Below the pieces are notes generated by a model. The model saw only the letters and a list, made by a program, of their open reading frames with translations, was not told the origin of the DNA and searched no databases. DNA of 64,000 bases from Salibacter halophilus. GTDB taxonomy: Bacteria > Bacteroidota > Bacteroidia > Flavobacteriales_G > Salibacteraceae. Shown here piece by piece: positions 19,301 through 27,728 of the stretch. The translations under genes and the position numbers were made by a program. The DNA lies in the NCBI RefSeq assembly GCF_008806325.1, contig NZ_WACR01000004.1, forward strand, positions 62,001-126,000. Reading direction: 5' to 3'. Every line of letters starts with the position of its first letter. The stretch's first letter is position 1.

Positions 19301-20745
19301 GTAGAGCAAATTCCAGATCCTGTTGCTGTAATATTTACAGGGATTTGACCTGATGTACATTGAGGGTTGCAAACGTCTGTTCTCTCAAGAACATCTGCAA
19401 TGTAGTTCAATGATATATTTTGCGTTGAAAAACTGTTTTGTGTCGGATCAAATACTGACGGGCTGTAAAAAGGAAAATCTTTAGGATTGAATTGAATTGG
19501 ATCCATCGAACAAGATGTAACATTATTACTAGAGTTGAAAACTACTAATGGAAATCCATCAATTGATCCTCCTCTAGGAGCAAACGCAATATTACCGGAA
19601 CTACTATGCGTAAATGTAGCCGGTAAATTGAATTTATAAGGGGTTAAGGTATTTGGGTCGTATAATCTTGTATTCCCTAATATTGTTAGTGAGCCTCCAG
19701 AATAATCACAAATTAACATGTTGGTTGATATCGGAACGCCATTCATACCAAACCAACCATTCAAAACGTTTATTTCATTAGACCGTTGATTATAATTAAC
19801 ATCATATACTAAATTAGAGTAGCTCACATTAGGATTTAAAAGGTTTACCTTTTTAAGGTTATTGTTATTATCTAGTAGAATTAGACATTCATTATTTTTT
19901 AGCTGCCCACCCAAAACGAGATCTCCCTGTCCCGGGATTTCTTCTATATCCATAATATTCAAATCATTTGCATTACTAATATTAATTTGAACGAATTTGG
20001 AAGAGTTAGTTATGAAGTTTCCGGATATAAAATTGACATCAAATGAATATAGATATGCTCCACCTGAACCATAAGCTATAATAACGTTATTAGTACCACT
20101 TTTTCGCTCAAAAGCAACTGGGGCTCCGTTATTATGAGGATTGGGAGGAAGTGGTAATGGGTATTCTTTGGAATAAACGATAGCCCCATTATCATCAATT
20201 AGAGTAAAGCTGGAATGTAGATAATCGTCATTTATGTCTTTGATCATGCCTACTATACCAAATAGTATATCACCATTATACTCTATAGGTTTGATTTGGA
20301 AAGGTGTGATTTTTTTTGATGCAAAAGAGGTATTTACCTTAGTCTCATTTACAATACTTCCCGTAGCGCCATCAAAATGTGTTATTCTTAATCCTGCTGT
20401 CGCTTGACCTGCCACATAAATATCTCCATCAAATGTTGATGAAGAATGATTGTTGACAGTCATAACCGGATGAATGTTATCAGCTGAGCCAATTCTTTTA
20501 TGCCAAAGCGGATTACCAAATAGATCTGTTTTTGTTACAAAATGACTGTTGTTGTTATTGGCAATACCACATATTGCATAACCTTCCTCACTACTAGTTG
20601 TTATTCGTTTAGTGTGTCTGGGTATTAAGACATCATTGTTAGCAATATATCCAATTTCAGATATAAAGTCGTTTTGACCATATAATAGATTGGTAACTGA
20701 AATAATAACAACTCCCATTATAGAGAGTAATACTTTTCTTTTCAT
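16384..20745 (-). CDS. Very large secreted T9SS type A protein with SprB/PKD-like repeats
   Basis: This 1,453-residue precursor starts with a signal peptide (MKRKVLLSIMGVVIISVTNLLYGQ). Residues of about 30-460 form a beta-rich domain. From about 465 to 870 there are repeats of the SprB/PKD type, for example GSVILTANASGGPYNYVWYP ... GTYQVTVSD and GEIVLNVSGGTPPYSYNW ... NGTYSCTVTDANGC. A second beta-propeller-like part follows (IYVTGYFEGSASFNNGDVTI ... GLFLVKYDKCANFEW). The C-terminus is a type A sorting domain (FNVYPNPTRGDITIEW ... GVYFVKVSQGN). SprB is the mobile gliding adhesin of Flavobacterium, but shared repeats alone do not prove a gliding role. The gene is more A+T-rich than its neighbours and contains no copy of the window's GGTCAGADCC motif. 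Confidence 0.9.
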   Translation of the reverse strand: MKRKVLLSIMGVVIISVTNLLYGQNDFISEIGYIANNDVLIPRHTKRITTSSEEGYAICGIANNNNSHFVTKTDLFGNPLWHKRIGSADNIHPVMTVNNHSSSTFDGDIYVAGQATAGLRITHFDGATGSIVNETKVNTSFASKKITPFQIKPIEYNGDILFGIVGMIKDINDDYLHSSFTLIDDNGAIVYSKEYPLPLPPNPHNNGAPVAFERKSGTNNVIIAYGSGGAYLYSFDVNFISGNFITNSSKFVQINISNANDLNIMDIEEIPGQGDLVLGGQLKNNECLILLDNNNNLKKVNLLNPNVSYSNLVYDVNYNQRSNEINVLNGWFGMNGVPISTNMLICDYSGGSLTILGNTRLYDPNTLTPYKFNLPATFTHSSSGNIAFAPRGGSIDGFPLVVFNSSNNVTSCSMDPIQFNPKDFPFYSPSVFDPTQNSFSTQNISLNYIADVLERTDVCNPQCTSGQIPVNITATGSGICSTTGSGSVILTANASGGPYNYVWYPSTQTSSSITVSSTGTYQVTVSDPQTGCIGTASFNVTADDDPDPANYIITPNGTVCQNDNPTTFDLFPSNINSTNPSYSWDFDYGQTSTDASPQVNLNSNYGLRDITLDYTNACGTMQVISSITLEGHEGSIQTTQPLCASGTGQLCFNATASSSSLNYTWSNGGNTACISNLSAGTYTVTVSLNSNPNCSEVYSGVINPAPPAITFNPNTTDETCINSSDGEIVLNVSGGTPPYSYNWTGSSSTSGTATNLTNGTYSCTVTDANGCTSSSGNISINTANPGTGITFNPTVTNNTCFGACDGEIVLNPTISGSLTPTYQWNFGATTQDVDNLCGGDYSVNVSTSACPDYRVDVNIDPNADSYWQVYSQDSQSETKSVDVESDDDGNIYVTGYFEGSASFNNGDVTINSGSSPRGLFLVKYDKCANFEWVGYTTSGSVSTNYEGVDIEYRNGEIIILGSTSNQNINFDYLVKDNTNTNINSTLIIQAQAGDGYFIGRSSTDALTLNNFNFVDRTNSYTNEEFTSIDIMSSSNLQDFILAGKNNGELFISEVSYNGTNDYVITSNNYTGSLDNSINDIERRVGTQELYITGEYINSTLLGSSYTILGSSDAYTAVISGISNLSNIPSNSYIHVGEANQTAAGNEVDINELATGEVQVYTTGHYNEALTGWNYPSASGGGMVSAGGIDNAFISSSTFEPQGPFIKNWAVDFTGNDFIEAEGQGIIYDESGDRILATGTFISEEIHVPNQSESAPGNGYTNMWNIAISLNGDVQWMNSGTTNKPIEVAGIAAYGVNGFIAGSYTSDIDLTYNYQSPVIPYIGSSGTQIFEMFIARCGNALTQSQGSMQGQFYKKDPFADKSDNAVSLIQDNEHKFNVYPNPTRGDITIEWKSELEENWSVNIYSGTGVNVYSNSLDASNNMIKINEFSHLSKGVYFVKVSQGNLIETTRLVIQ

Positions 20746-20817
20746 AATTATTGAGATTTGAGATTAGGATTCAAACCTCAATAGAAGTAAATACTTATAG
20801 TAGAGTATTTACCACAT

Positions 20818-21468
20818 TTAATTACGTGATGACTTGGAAGGAGATGGTGAAAGCCTGTAAATATTATTTGTAAAAGCGAATTTCAACAATCCAGCAATAT
20901 TGCGAGCATGTACTTTTTCCATAATCGTTTTGCGTCTGTTTTCAATTGTTCTCTTGCTCTTATTTAGAATCTCTGCGATTTCACCGTTTGTGTATTCATC
21001 GCAAATTAATCGAACGACTGAAATTTCAAATTCAGTAAGCTTTTCAGATTGAGGCTTATTGTTCATAGTAGGTACTATTTGAATGTTTGAGATTACTGAG
21101 TCTAAGATGTTTGGCGAGAAATAAGTATGGTCATTTATGACCATTTCAATAGCTTTTGTCAATTGGTCAAATTGTATCGATTTATGAATAACAGATTGAA
21201 CTCCTAACTTTATTAATTCCTGAATTTCAGAGCTAGTTTCGTTAACTAAGACAATACATTTTGCTGGTAGGCTTTTAGAACTCCTTATTTCATTGATTAA
21301 TTGCGGGGTAGCTGGATGATCTAAAATGATAATTTGTTTCTTGAGTAACTGATCCTTTATAGAAAGTAGGTTGACTGTTTTAATTGAAGCATCTTGAAAC
21401 TTTTGATCTAAAAGGAGTGATATTGAACTGCCTAATAGGCTGTCATTAGAGGCAATTGTAATGGTCAT
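20818..21468 (-). CDS. LuxR/NarL-type regulator with degenerate receiver domain
   Basis: The 216-residue protein ends in a LuxR-type HTH: LTEFEISVVRLICDEYTNGEIAEILNKSKRTIENRRKTIMEKVHARNIAGLL. The N-terminal 120 residues resemble a receiver (TITIASND; IIILD50HP; VIHKS), but the acidic pocket is reduced to N8-D9, so phosphorylation is uncertain. The gene sits directly upstream of the 1,453-residue secreted protein in the same direction with a 72-bp gap, suggesting co-expression or local regulation. A second protein of the same type is encoded at 47879-48541. Confidence 0.85.
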   Translation of the reverse strand: MTITIASNDSLLGSSISLLLDQKFQDASIKTVNLLSIKDQLLKKQIIILDHPATPQLINEIRSSKSLPAKCIVLVNETSSEIQELIKLGVQSVIHKSIQFDQLTKAIEMVINDHTYFSPNILDSVISNIQIVPTMNNKPQSEKLTEFEISVVRLICDEYTNGEIAEILNKSKRTIENRRKTIMEKVHARNIAGLLKFAFTNNIYRLSPSPSKSSRN

Positions 21469-21715
21469 AGTGTATTGAAATTAGGTGTTATTAGTTTTGG
21501 TCAATGCTTAAATCGACTCCTAATTTATAAAATTTTACAAATCTTAAAAAAATTGATTTGTATTATGTCGTTCTATTGAATAGGTGAAATTTATGAACAG
21601 CAATTACCTCAGCCGGTGAACCACCACCTAATCCATGAAAACGCAGACTTTCAACTCTGACTGATAGCTGAAAAACAGAATTCCACTACATTTGGAACAA
21701 TGAAAACGACTAGCT

Positions 21716-22726
21716 ATGCCGGCAAATAAATACGCGCTCATCAGGTACAGGGTGATCGACAGGTGTGTCGGGAATAAATACCGTCCGTATCCTGATATTG
21801 AGCGGATTCAGGAAAAGTGTGAGGAAGCGCTGGGGAAAACGGTTTCGCGGTCTACCATCGAGAAAGATATGAACGCGATGAAAAATGACGGTGCCCTTGG
21901 CTATGAGGCGCCAATTGCTTATTCCAAGGAGTATCGCGGTTATTATTACACCGAGCCTGATTACAGCATTCAGGATGTGCCGCTGAGCGATGAGGAAATT
22001 GATGCAATTAAAATCGCGGCCAATACGCTCTCCACATTTAGGGATAGTGGTCCGTTCAAGCAGTACAGCAGCGCGATAGACAAGATTCTCGACAGGGTTG
22101 AGATCAGTTCCTCGGCACCGGAAATCGAGCTGGAAGAATTGATCCAGTTCGAGACGGTTCCCACCATGAAGGGAAATGAACACCTCTCTACACTTTTTGG
22201 CGCTGCTCGAGAGCATAAAACGGTTGAGTTCGATTACGGCAGTTACCGCAAAAGCGGCTCTAAAAAGCGCAAGGTAGATCCGTATTTGCTCAAGGAATAC
22301 CGCAACCGCTGGTACCTTATCGGGTGGAGTCACGACAAACAAAAGGTGATTATTTACGGGTTAGACCGCATGGAAAAACTCTCTCTTACAAAACTCGATT
22401 TTGTCTCCGACCCAGATTTCGATTCTGATGTTTATTTTAAATATTCTATCGGCATAACAGCGAATGACGGTCAGAGCCCACAGGATGTTGAAGTCCGCGT
22501 GGACAACCTCCTGGCCAAATACCTCCAGTCTCAGCCCGTGCATCACTCACAGGAACTCACAGAGACAAAAGAGGGATTCCTGCTAAAGTTAAAAGTGATC
22601 GATACTTACGAGCTGAGGGAAAAACTACTGGGCTACGGCAACCAGGTTGAAGTGCTCAAGCCCGCTTCTCTACGAGCTGAGATCAAAGATCAATTACAAA
22701 AGACTTTTAAAAAATACGCCAAATGA
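21716..22726 (+). CDS. WYL-domain transcriptional regulator
   Basis: The 336-residue protein has an N-terminal winged HTH-like part (ALIRYRVIDRCVGN ... VSRSTIEKDMNAMKND) and a WYL domain (KVDPYLLKEYRNRWYLIGWSHDKQKVIIYGLDRMEKL) with the tell-tale RWYLIGW. A C-terminal WCX-like extension follows (VEVRVDNLLAKYL ... GYGNQVEVLKP). WYL regulators sense nucleic-acid or nucleotide ligands, often in stress or defence contexts. Here it overlaps aroQ by 4 bp (ATGA), so the two are translationally coupled; a functional link is not obvious. Confidence 0.88.
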   Translation: MPANKYALIRYRVIDRCVGNKYRPYPDIERIQEKCEEALGKTVSRSTIEKDMNAMKNDGALGYEAPIAYSKEYRGYYYTEPDYSIQDVPLSDEEIDAIKIAANTLSTFRDSGPFKQYSSAIDKILDRVEISSSAPEIELEELIQFETVPTMKGNEHLSTLFGAAREHKTVEFDYGSYRKSGSKKRKVDPYLLKEYRNRWYLIGWSHDKQKVIIYGLDRMEKLSLTKLDFVSDPDFDSDVYFKYSIGITANDGQSPQDVEVRVDNLLAKYLQSQPVHHSQELTETKEGFLLKLKVIDTYELREKLLGYGNQVEVLKPASLRAEIKDQLQKTFKKYAK

Positions 22727-23145
22727 AATTGTTGATACTGAACGGACCTAACCTCAATTTGCTGGGAACGCGCGAACCGCACATCTACGGAAATCGTGCA
22801 TTTGAAAAATATTTCAAGTTGCTCAATGCCGAGTTTCCTAACATCGAGCTAGAATATTTCCAGAGCAACCAAGAAGGCGAGCTGATCGATAAAATGCATG
22901 AAGAGCGTGATAAAGTTGACGGAGTCGTATTCAATCCGGGAGCTTATGCACACACGTCAATCGCCCTATCAGATTGCATAGCAGCTATAGATACGCCTGT
23001 CGTGGAAGTTCATATTTCCAATGTTTTTGATCGTGAGGGTTATCGTCAGAACCTACTGCTCGCCAAAAATTGCAAGGGCTTCATATCCGGTTTCGGACTC
23101 GACTGTTACCGATTGGCAGTTGCGAGTTTTGAGAATGGGATTTAG
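22723..23145 (+). CDS. aroQ: 3-dehydroquinate dehydratase, type II
   Basis: The 140-residue enzyme carries the whole type II signature: LILNGPNLNLLGTREPHIYG with the catalytic lid Arg/Tyr, FQSNQEGELIDKMHE, FNPGAYAHTSIALSDCI and VEVHISNVFDREGYR with the catalytic His. It dehydrates 3-dehydroquinate to 3-dehydroshikimate in the shikimate pathway, as a cytoplasmic dodecamer. It overlaps the WYL regulator gene by 4 bp and is the last gene of that unit. Confidence 0.96.
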   Translation: MKLLILNGPNLNLLGTREPHIYGNRAFEKYFKLLNAEFPNIELEYFQSNQEGELIDKMHEERDKVDGVVFNPGAYAHTSIALSDCIAAIDTPVVEVHISNVFDREGYRQNLLLAKNCKGFISGFGLDCYRLAVASFENGI

Positions 23146-23613
23146 TGTTTTGAGGTTTTAGGTTAAGGTTAAGGCTGAGAGCGTTCTAATTTTGGTTTTG
23201 GGATTAATGAAAGTTTAAGTTGTTAAGGGTTTGAAGTTTGTGAGTTTGGTGTTTGTTTTTAGCTGCCAGACCCGAATGCTGAGCGTAGCTGTGGCGGAGT
23301 CGAAGTAGAAGGGAGTTAGGAGGTCAACAAGGCCGAGGTTGAGGTTATGCTACAAAGTCACAAAGAACACGAAGGAGCTAACTTCGAGCCCTGGTGCCTT
23401 TGTGGCTCTACAACTAAAACGTAAACCGTACCTACGGCACTCAAAAGTTGGTTTTCACACTACGGCTCCGGGCTATCACCCGAGATAGATGGTACCGTGC
23501 CTGACGGCACTTTTTTACACTCTTAATGAATCTTCATTTCTAAATGTTTTAAATCAAAAAAGCCTCTCAACTCATTCGTCAAGAGGCTTTCTATTTCAAA
23601 TAAATAAAGTCTG
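23146..23613. other. Non-coding gap with dispersed intergenic repeats
   Basis: No credible coding frame. Segments at 23251-23280 and 23297-23327 recur, at roughly 90% or better by eye, at 26461-26490 and 26546-26576. The 20-mer at 23388-23407 is identical to 12316-12335. The right end contains the fahA-glyA terminator. Confidence 0.6.
23556..23590 (-). terminator. Terminator of the glyA-fahA unit
   Basis: AAAGCCTCT (23559-23567) and AGAGGCTTT (23582-23590) form a 9-bp stem, with a T run on the minus strand. Confidence 0.85.
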
Positions 23614-24888
23614 TTACTTGGCGGGAAGTACTTTAGAGCGCACTTCGCCAAATCCAATGCGGATGCCGTCTTTTTCGCTGTAGCCGCGCATGATTACAGT
23701 ATCGCCATCCTCGATGAATTTGCGTTCAGATCCATCAGGGAGTTTGATCGGGTTTTTGCCAGACCATGTGAGTTCTAACATAGAACCAAACTCATCGCTC
23801 TCTTTTCCTGAGATCGTTCCTGAAGCCATCATATCACCAACGCGAATGTTACATCCGTTTACTGTGTGATGAGCGAGCTGTTGCGCCATACTCCAGTACA
23901 TGTACTTGAAGTTTGAATGCGCCAGCTTTGTTTCATCAGTATTGTCTGTTTTGATACCCACTTCCAGGTTGATATCAAAACTGTGGTCACCTTTTGTCTT
24001 GAGGTATGGAAGTGGCTCCGGATCCTGTTGAGGTCCTGCACAGCGGTATGGCTCAAGAGCATCCATAGTCACGATCCACGGACTCACAGATGATGCAAAA
24101 CTCTTCGCTAGAAATGGACCTAGTGGTACGTATTCCCATTTTTGCATATCGCGTGCACTCCAGTCGTTGAAGAGGCACATTCCAAAGATGTAATCCTCAG
24201 CTTCGTCACTTGATATCGAGTCGCCAAGTGCTTTGCCGTCATACGTTACAAAAGCCATTTCAAGTTCAAAATCCACACGTTTTGACGGACCAAAAACCGG
24301 TGGTTGATCAGGATCTGGCTTTGTCTGCCCTTTTGGACGGTGAATAGGCGTTCCCGAAACAATGATAGAGCTCGCTCTACCGTGGTAGCCAACCGGAATA
24401 TGAAGCCAGTTAGGCAACAACGCGTTATCAGGATCGCGGAACATTTTACCAACGTTAGTCGCGTGTTCTTTACTCGAGTAAAAATCAGTGTAATCGCCAA
24501 CCTGAACGGGCATGTGCATTGAAGCTGAGCTCTGTTTCACGAGGATAGCGGCCTTGTCGTCATCGCTTGATTCTAGCTTGGCATTGTTCGAATCGAAGAT
24601 GTTGGCCAGCTCGTTGCGCACGGCTCTGACCGTGTCACGACCCAATTTCATAAAAGGGTTGAGCTTATCCTGGTTGAACACTTCAGCATCTTTGATAATG
24701 TCACCGAGGTAACCGCGACTCGCCAGTTCGTACATATCGATGATGTGCTCACCGAGTGCCACACCTACGCGAGCGTCTTTCTCAGTAGTAGAGAAAACAC
24801 CAAACGGCAGGTTTTGAATGGGAAAGTCGCTGTTTTCAGGTACATCTACCCATGAAGTGCGATTTGGATTATTTGCAGTTATTTCCAT
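23614..24888 (-). CDS. fahA: Fumarylacetoacetase
   Basis: The 424-residue protein matches fumarylacetoacetate hydrolase in length and order. The N-terminal SH3-like domain has FPIQNLPFGVFSTTEKDARVGVALGEHIIDM. The catalytic domain has DFYSSKEHATNVGKMFR, HIPVGYHGRASSIIVSGTPI, FELEMAFV with metal-binding Glu, MCLFNDWSARDMQKWEY and MASGTISGKESDEFGSMLEL. It cleaves fumarylacetoacetate to fumarate and acetoacetate, the last step of tyrosine degradation. It follows glyA by only 15 bp; no other tyrosine-catabolic gene is in the window. Confidence 0.95.
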   Translation of the reverse strand: MEITANNPNRTSWVDVPENSDFPIQNLPFGVFSTTEKDARVGVALGEHIIDMYELASRGYLGDIIKDAEVFNQDKLNPFMKLGRDTVRAVRNELANIFDSNNAKLESSDDDKAAILVKQSSASMHMPVQVGDYTDFYSSKEHATNVGKMFRDPDNALLPNWLHIPVGYHGRASSIIVSGTPIHRPKGQTKPDPDQPPVFGPSKRVDFELEMAFVTYDGKALGDSISSDEAEDYIFGMCLFNDWSARDMQKWEYVPLGPFLAKSFASSVSPWIVTMDALEPYRCAGPQQDPEPLPYLKTKGDHSFDINLEVGIKTDNTDETKLAHSNFKYMYWSMAQQLAHHTVNGCNIRVGDMMASGTISGKESDEFGSMLELTWSGKNPIKLPDGSERKFIEDGDTVIMRGYSEKDGIRIGFGEVRSKVLPAK

Positions 24889-24903
24889 AAAATTTATCCG
24901 TTT

Positions 24904-26178
24904 TTATGATTGAAAGAGCGGCTTGGGCGACATCCAGTCGCGAATATCCGCCTTGATTTTAGCAATTTTTTCTTCGTTCTCAGTATCGGTCAGAACCTGA
25001 TCGATGAACTCGACAATCCGCGGCATGTCGTCCTCTTTGAGTCCGCGTGTTGTAACAGCCGGAGTTCCCACACGCATTCCCGATGTCACAAATGGCGATT
25101 TGTCATCGAATGGAACCATGTTTTTGTTAACCGTGATGCCGGCTTTTTCCAGTGCTTTTTCTGCTTCTTTTCCGGTTACATCTTTAGCGCGCAGGTCGAT
25201 CAGCATTGAGTGGTTATCAGTACCGTTTGAAATCACGTGATAACCGCGTTTCACAAACTCGTCAGCCATTACTTTGGCATTTTTGACAACCTGTACGGTA
25301 TAGTCCATGAACTCATCAGTGAGTGCTTCACCAAATGCAACAGCCTTGGCAGCAATTACGTGTTCGAGCGGACCACCCTGCGTACCCGGGAAAACTGCTG
25401 AATCGAGCATTTGCGACATCATCTTCACTTTTCCTTTTGGCGTTTTGAGTCCCCACGGATTTTCAAAGTCTGATCCCATCATGATAATTCCGCCACGCGG
25501 ACCACGAAGTGTTTTGTGCGTGGTGCTCGTCACGATGTGGCAGTGTTCGAGCGGATCGTTCAAAATCCCTTTGGCGATCAATCCGGCCGGATGTGAGATA
25601 TCAGCCAGCAGAAGTGCACCGTTTTCATCGGCTATTTTGCGCAATGCTTCGTAATCCCAGTCGCGGGAGTAAGCTGAAGCACCGCAAATGATCATTTTTG
25701 GTTTTTCTTCTTTCGCTTTTTCGGCAACTTTTTCGTAATCGATAACACCAGTCTCTTTCTCTACTCCGTAGAATGAAGGAGAATATAGCTTTCCCGAATA
25801 ATTGACTGGTGAGCCGTGCGTGAGGTGTCCACCGTGTGACAGATCAAAACCGAGGATTTTATCGCCCGGTTCGAGACAAGCCAACATCACGGCAGAGTTT
25901 GCCTGGGCACCCGAGTGCGGTTGTACGTTTACCCACTCAGCTCCAAACAATTCTTTGAGGCGCGTTCGTGCCAGGTCTTCAACCTGATCAACAACTTCAC
26001 AACCACCGTAATAGCGCTTGCTTGGAAGACCTTCAGCATATTTATTTGTAAGCACTGAGCCCATTGCATTCAATACGTTATCGCTAACAAAGTTTTCAGA
26101 TGCGATAAGTTCCAGCCCATCCTGTTGCCGTTCTTTTTCGGCACTTATGAGATCAAATATTTCTTTGTCCTTTTTCAT
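24904..26178 (-). CDS. glyA: Serine hydroxymethyltransferase
   Basis: The 424-residue protein shows [68 protein letters not shown] and the PLP-lysine loop [15 protein letters not shown]. It interconverts serine and glycine with tetrahydrofolate, feeding one-carbon metabolism. A promoter is visible about 115 bp upstream on the minus strand. fahA follows after 15 bp, so the two share a transcript. Confidence 0.97.
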   Translation of the reverse strand: MKKDKEIFDLISAEKERQQDGLELIASENFVSDNVLNAMGSVLTNKYAEGLPSKRYYGGCEVVDQVEDLARTRLKELFGAEWVNVQPHSGAQANSAVMLACLEPGDKILGFDLSHGGHLTHGSPVNYSGKLYSPSFYGVEKETGVIDYEKVAEKAKEEKPKMIICGASAYSRDWDYEALRKIADENGALLLADISHPAGLIAKGILNDPLEHCHIVTSTTHKTLRGPRGGIIMMGSDFENPWGLKTPKGKVKMMSQMLDSAVFPGTQGGPLEHVIAAKAVAFGEALTDEFMDYTVQVVKNAKVMADEFVKRGYHVISNGTDNHSMLIDLRAKDVTGKEAEKALEKAGITVNKNMVPFDDKSPFVTSGMRVGTPAVTTRGLKEDDMPRIVEFIDQVLTDTENEEKIAKIKADIRDWMSPKPLFQS

Positions 26179-26676
26179 CTGTTATCATTAATTCATCAAA
26201 GGTCAGATGGAGCCGCATAATTTAAAATCATTCTCCATTGTTTAATGATTATTTTAGCTATGCTTGATTCATCTTTTTTATTCGAGTTCCACAAAAATAC
26301 GACTTAGAGCAAGGTAACCAAGATTTGGGAGAGGTTTGTATGTTGAGGTCAAGGTTGAGGTCAAGGCCGAGGTTGAGGTTGAGGTTGAGAAAATTCTAAT
26401 AGTATTTTGGGTTTATTGTGAGGTTAAGGTTTTAATAGGTTTGGAGTTGGGAGGTTTAGTGTTTGTTTTTAGCCGCCAGACCCGGATACTGTGAGGAGTA
26501 CGGAGAGGTGCATTGAGCGGAGCCGAAATGCGGTGCCGAAGGGTTGAGTCGAAGTAGGAGGGAGTTTGGAGGTCAAGCTGGAGGCACTGACCGCAACCTT
26601 GAGTACTCTAAAGTTGAAAGGTTTAATAACACACTAAAAAATCTTTTTACTAATTTTCACTTCAAAAGAAGTATGC
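26179..26676. other. Non-coding gap with promoter and dispersed repeats
   Basis: The left part holds the glyA promoter. From about 26341 there is a (AAGGTTGAGGTC/GAGGTT)-type tandem purine-rich run, then the dispersed repeat shared with 23251-23327. No coding frame is supported. Confidence 0.6.
26292..26321 (-). promoter_or_regulatory. Bacteroidota-type promoter of glyA-fahA
   Basis: Read on the minus strand, TTG (26321-26319) and TATTTTTG (26299-26292) are 19 bp apart, matching TTG / TAnnTTTG. The leader to the glyA ATG would be a little over 100 nt. Confidence 0.6.
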
Positions 26677-27120
26677 ATGCATAACATCTTAGAGCTTTAC
26701 AACAAGATCAATAAATTCGGGCAGGACCACGACATGAAATTTGAAGTTCCTGAGCCCGGTAAGGTAATTTACAGAATGAAAGTTCAGGAACGCCACATGG
26801 CAACTCCGGTTGCAATTCACGGTGGAATGGTAGCCGGGATGATGGACAGTGTGTTGGGAGTAGCAGCTTTGTCGGTTTCCTGTGAACGCGGCCGACTCGT
26901 ATCGACTGTAGAGTTCAAATTGAACTTCCTGCACCCTGCTCACCTCGGAGATGAGTTAGTTGGAGAAGGAACAGTAGAAGAGGAGGGGAACAGAATTATC
27001 ATTACGAGCGGTGTGATAAGCGCTGTCAACAGGGACACAGTAATCGCTAAAGGTATGGGAACATTCAACAGCTACCCTTATGAAAAGAGCGGAATTGAAG
27101 AAAAATTGAAAAAGGGATGA
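26677..27120 (+). CDS. PaaI-type hotdog-fold thioesterase
   Basis: The 147-residue protein has the hotdog thioesterase signature HGGMVAGMMDSVLGVAALS on the central helix, then VSTVEFKLNFLHPAHLGDELVGEGTVEEEGNRIIITSGVI. Members hydrolyse acyl- or phenylacetyl-CoA thioesters; the substrate here is unknown. It is monocistronic, with a strong terminator downstream. Confidence 0.87.
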   Translation: MHNILELYNKINKFGQDHDMKFEVPEPGKVIYRMKVQERHMATPVAIHGGMVAGMMDSVLGVAALSVSCERGRLVSTVEFKLNFLHPAHLGDELVGEGTVEEEGNRIIITSGVISAVNRDTVIAKGMGTFNSYPYEKSGIEEKLKKG

Positions 27121-27194
27121 ACTAAAAAGAAGAATTGATGTTTCAATAGTATCAAGATTCTTCTTGTCGTTAGAATTGTTGATATGGTTCGGGT

Positions 27195-27226
27195 GGCCGG
27201 TTCGTTTTTGCGAGCCGGCCTTTTTT
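27195..27226 (+). terminator. Terminator of the hotdog thioesterase gene
   Basis: GGCCGGTTCG at 27195-27204 pairs with GCGAGCCGGCC ending at 27220, followed by six T. Confidence 0.9.
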
Positions 27227-27248
27227 GTAAGCTGAAAAATCAGGCAAT

Positions 27249-27273
27249 AAAAAACCCCGCACAGTATGCGGGG
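27249..27273 (-). terminator. Terminator of rplS
   Basis: On the minus strand, CCCCGC pairs with GCGGGG across a 7-nt loop and is followed by six T. A GGTCAGAACC motif copy (27272-27281) runs into the first base pairs of this stem. Confidence 0.9.
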
Positions 27274-27300
27274 TTCTGACCGTAAAAATTACGGAATATA

Positions 27301-27651
27301 TTAATGTCTTTTCTCTTTAATTCTTGCCGCTTTCCCTTGTCTCTCACGGAGGTAGAAAATACGTGCTCTACGTACTGAACCTTTTTTCTTAACTTCAATG
27401 CTTTGAATAGCAGTAGAGCCTAATGGGAAAATACGCTCAATTCCTACACCACTTGAAACTTTGCGAATAGTGAATGTTCCAGTAGCTCCTTTACCTTTTG
27501 TTTGGATAATTGTTCCCTGAAAACTCTGTGGACGTTGTTTTTCACCCTCGCGGATCATGTAAGTTACATTTACCGTATCACCGGCTGAAAATTCAGGATA
27601 TTCAGGTGTTCCGTTTACTTCGTGTGTTATTTCTTGAATTCTTTGGTCCAT
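27301..27651 (-). CDS. rplS: 50S ribosomal protein L19
   Basis: This 116-residue basic protein has FSAGDTVNVTYMIREGEKQRPQ, FQGTIIQTKGKGATGTFTIRKVSSGVGIERIFPLGS and SVRRARIFYLRERQGKAARIKE, the standard L19 core at the 30S-50S interface. trmD lies 77 bp upstream in the same direction; the trmD-rplS order is widely conserved. Confidence 0.98.
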   Translation of the reverse strand: MDQRIQEITHEVNGTPEYPEFSAGDTVNVTYMIREGEKQRPQSFQGTIIQTKGKGATGTFTIRKVSSGVGIERIFPLGSTAIQSIEVKKKGSVRRARIFYLRERQGKAARIKEKRH

Positions 27652-27728
27652 GACGAAAATGCTTATAAGGTGTATTTTCCTCTCAAAATTGAGCGTGCAA
27701 TATTATGAAATATTTTGCGAACGACCTA

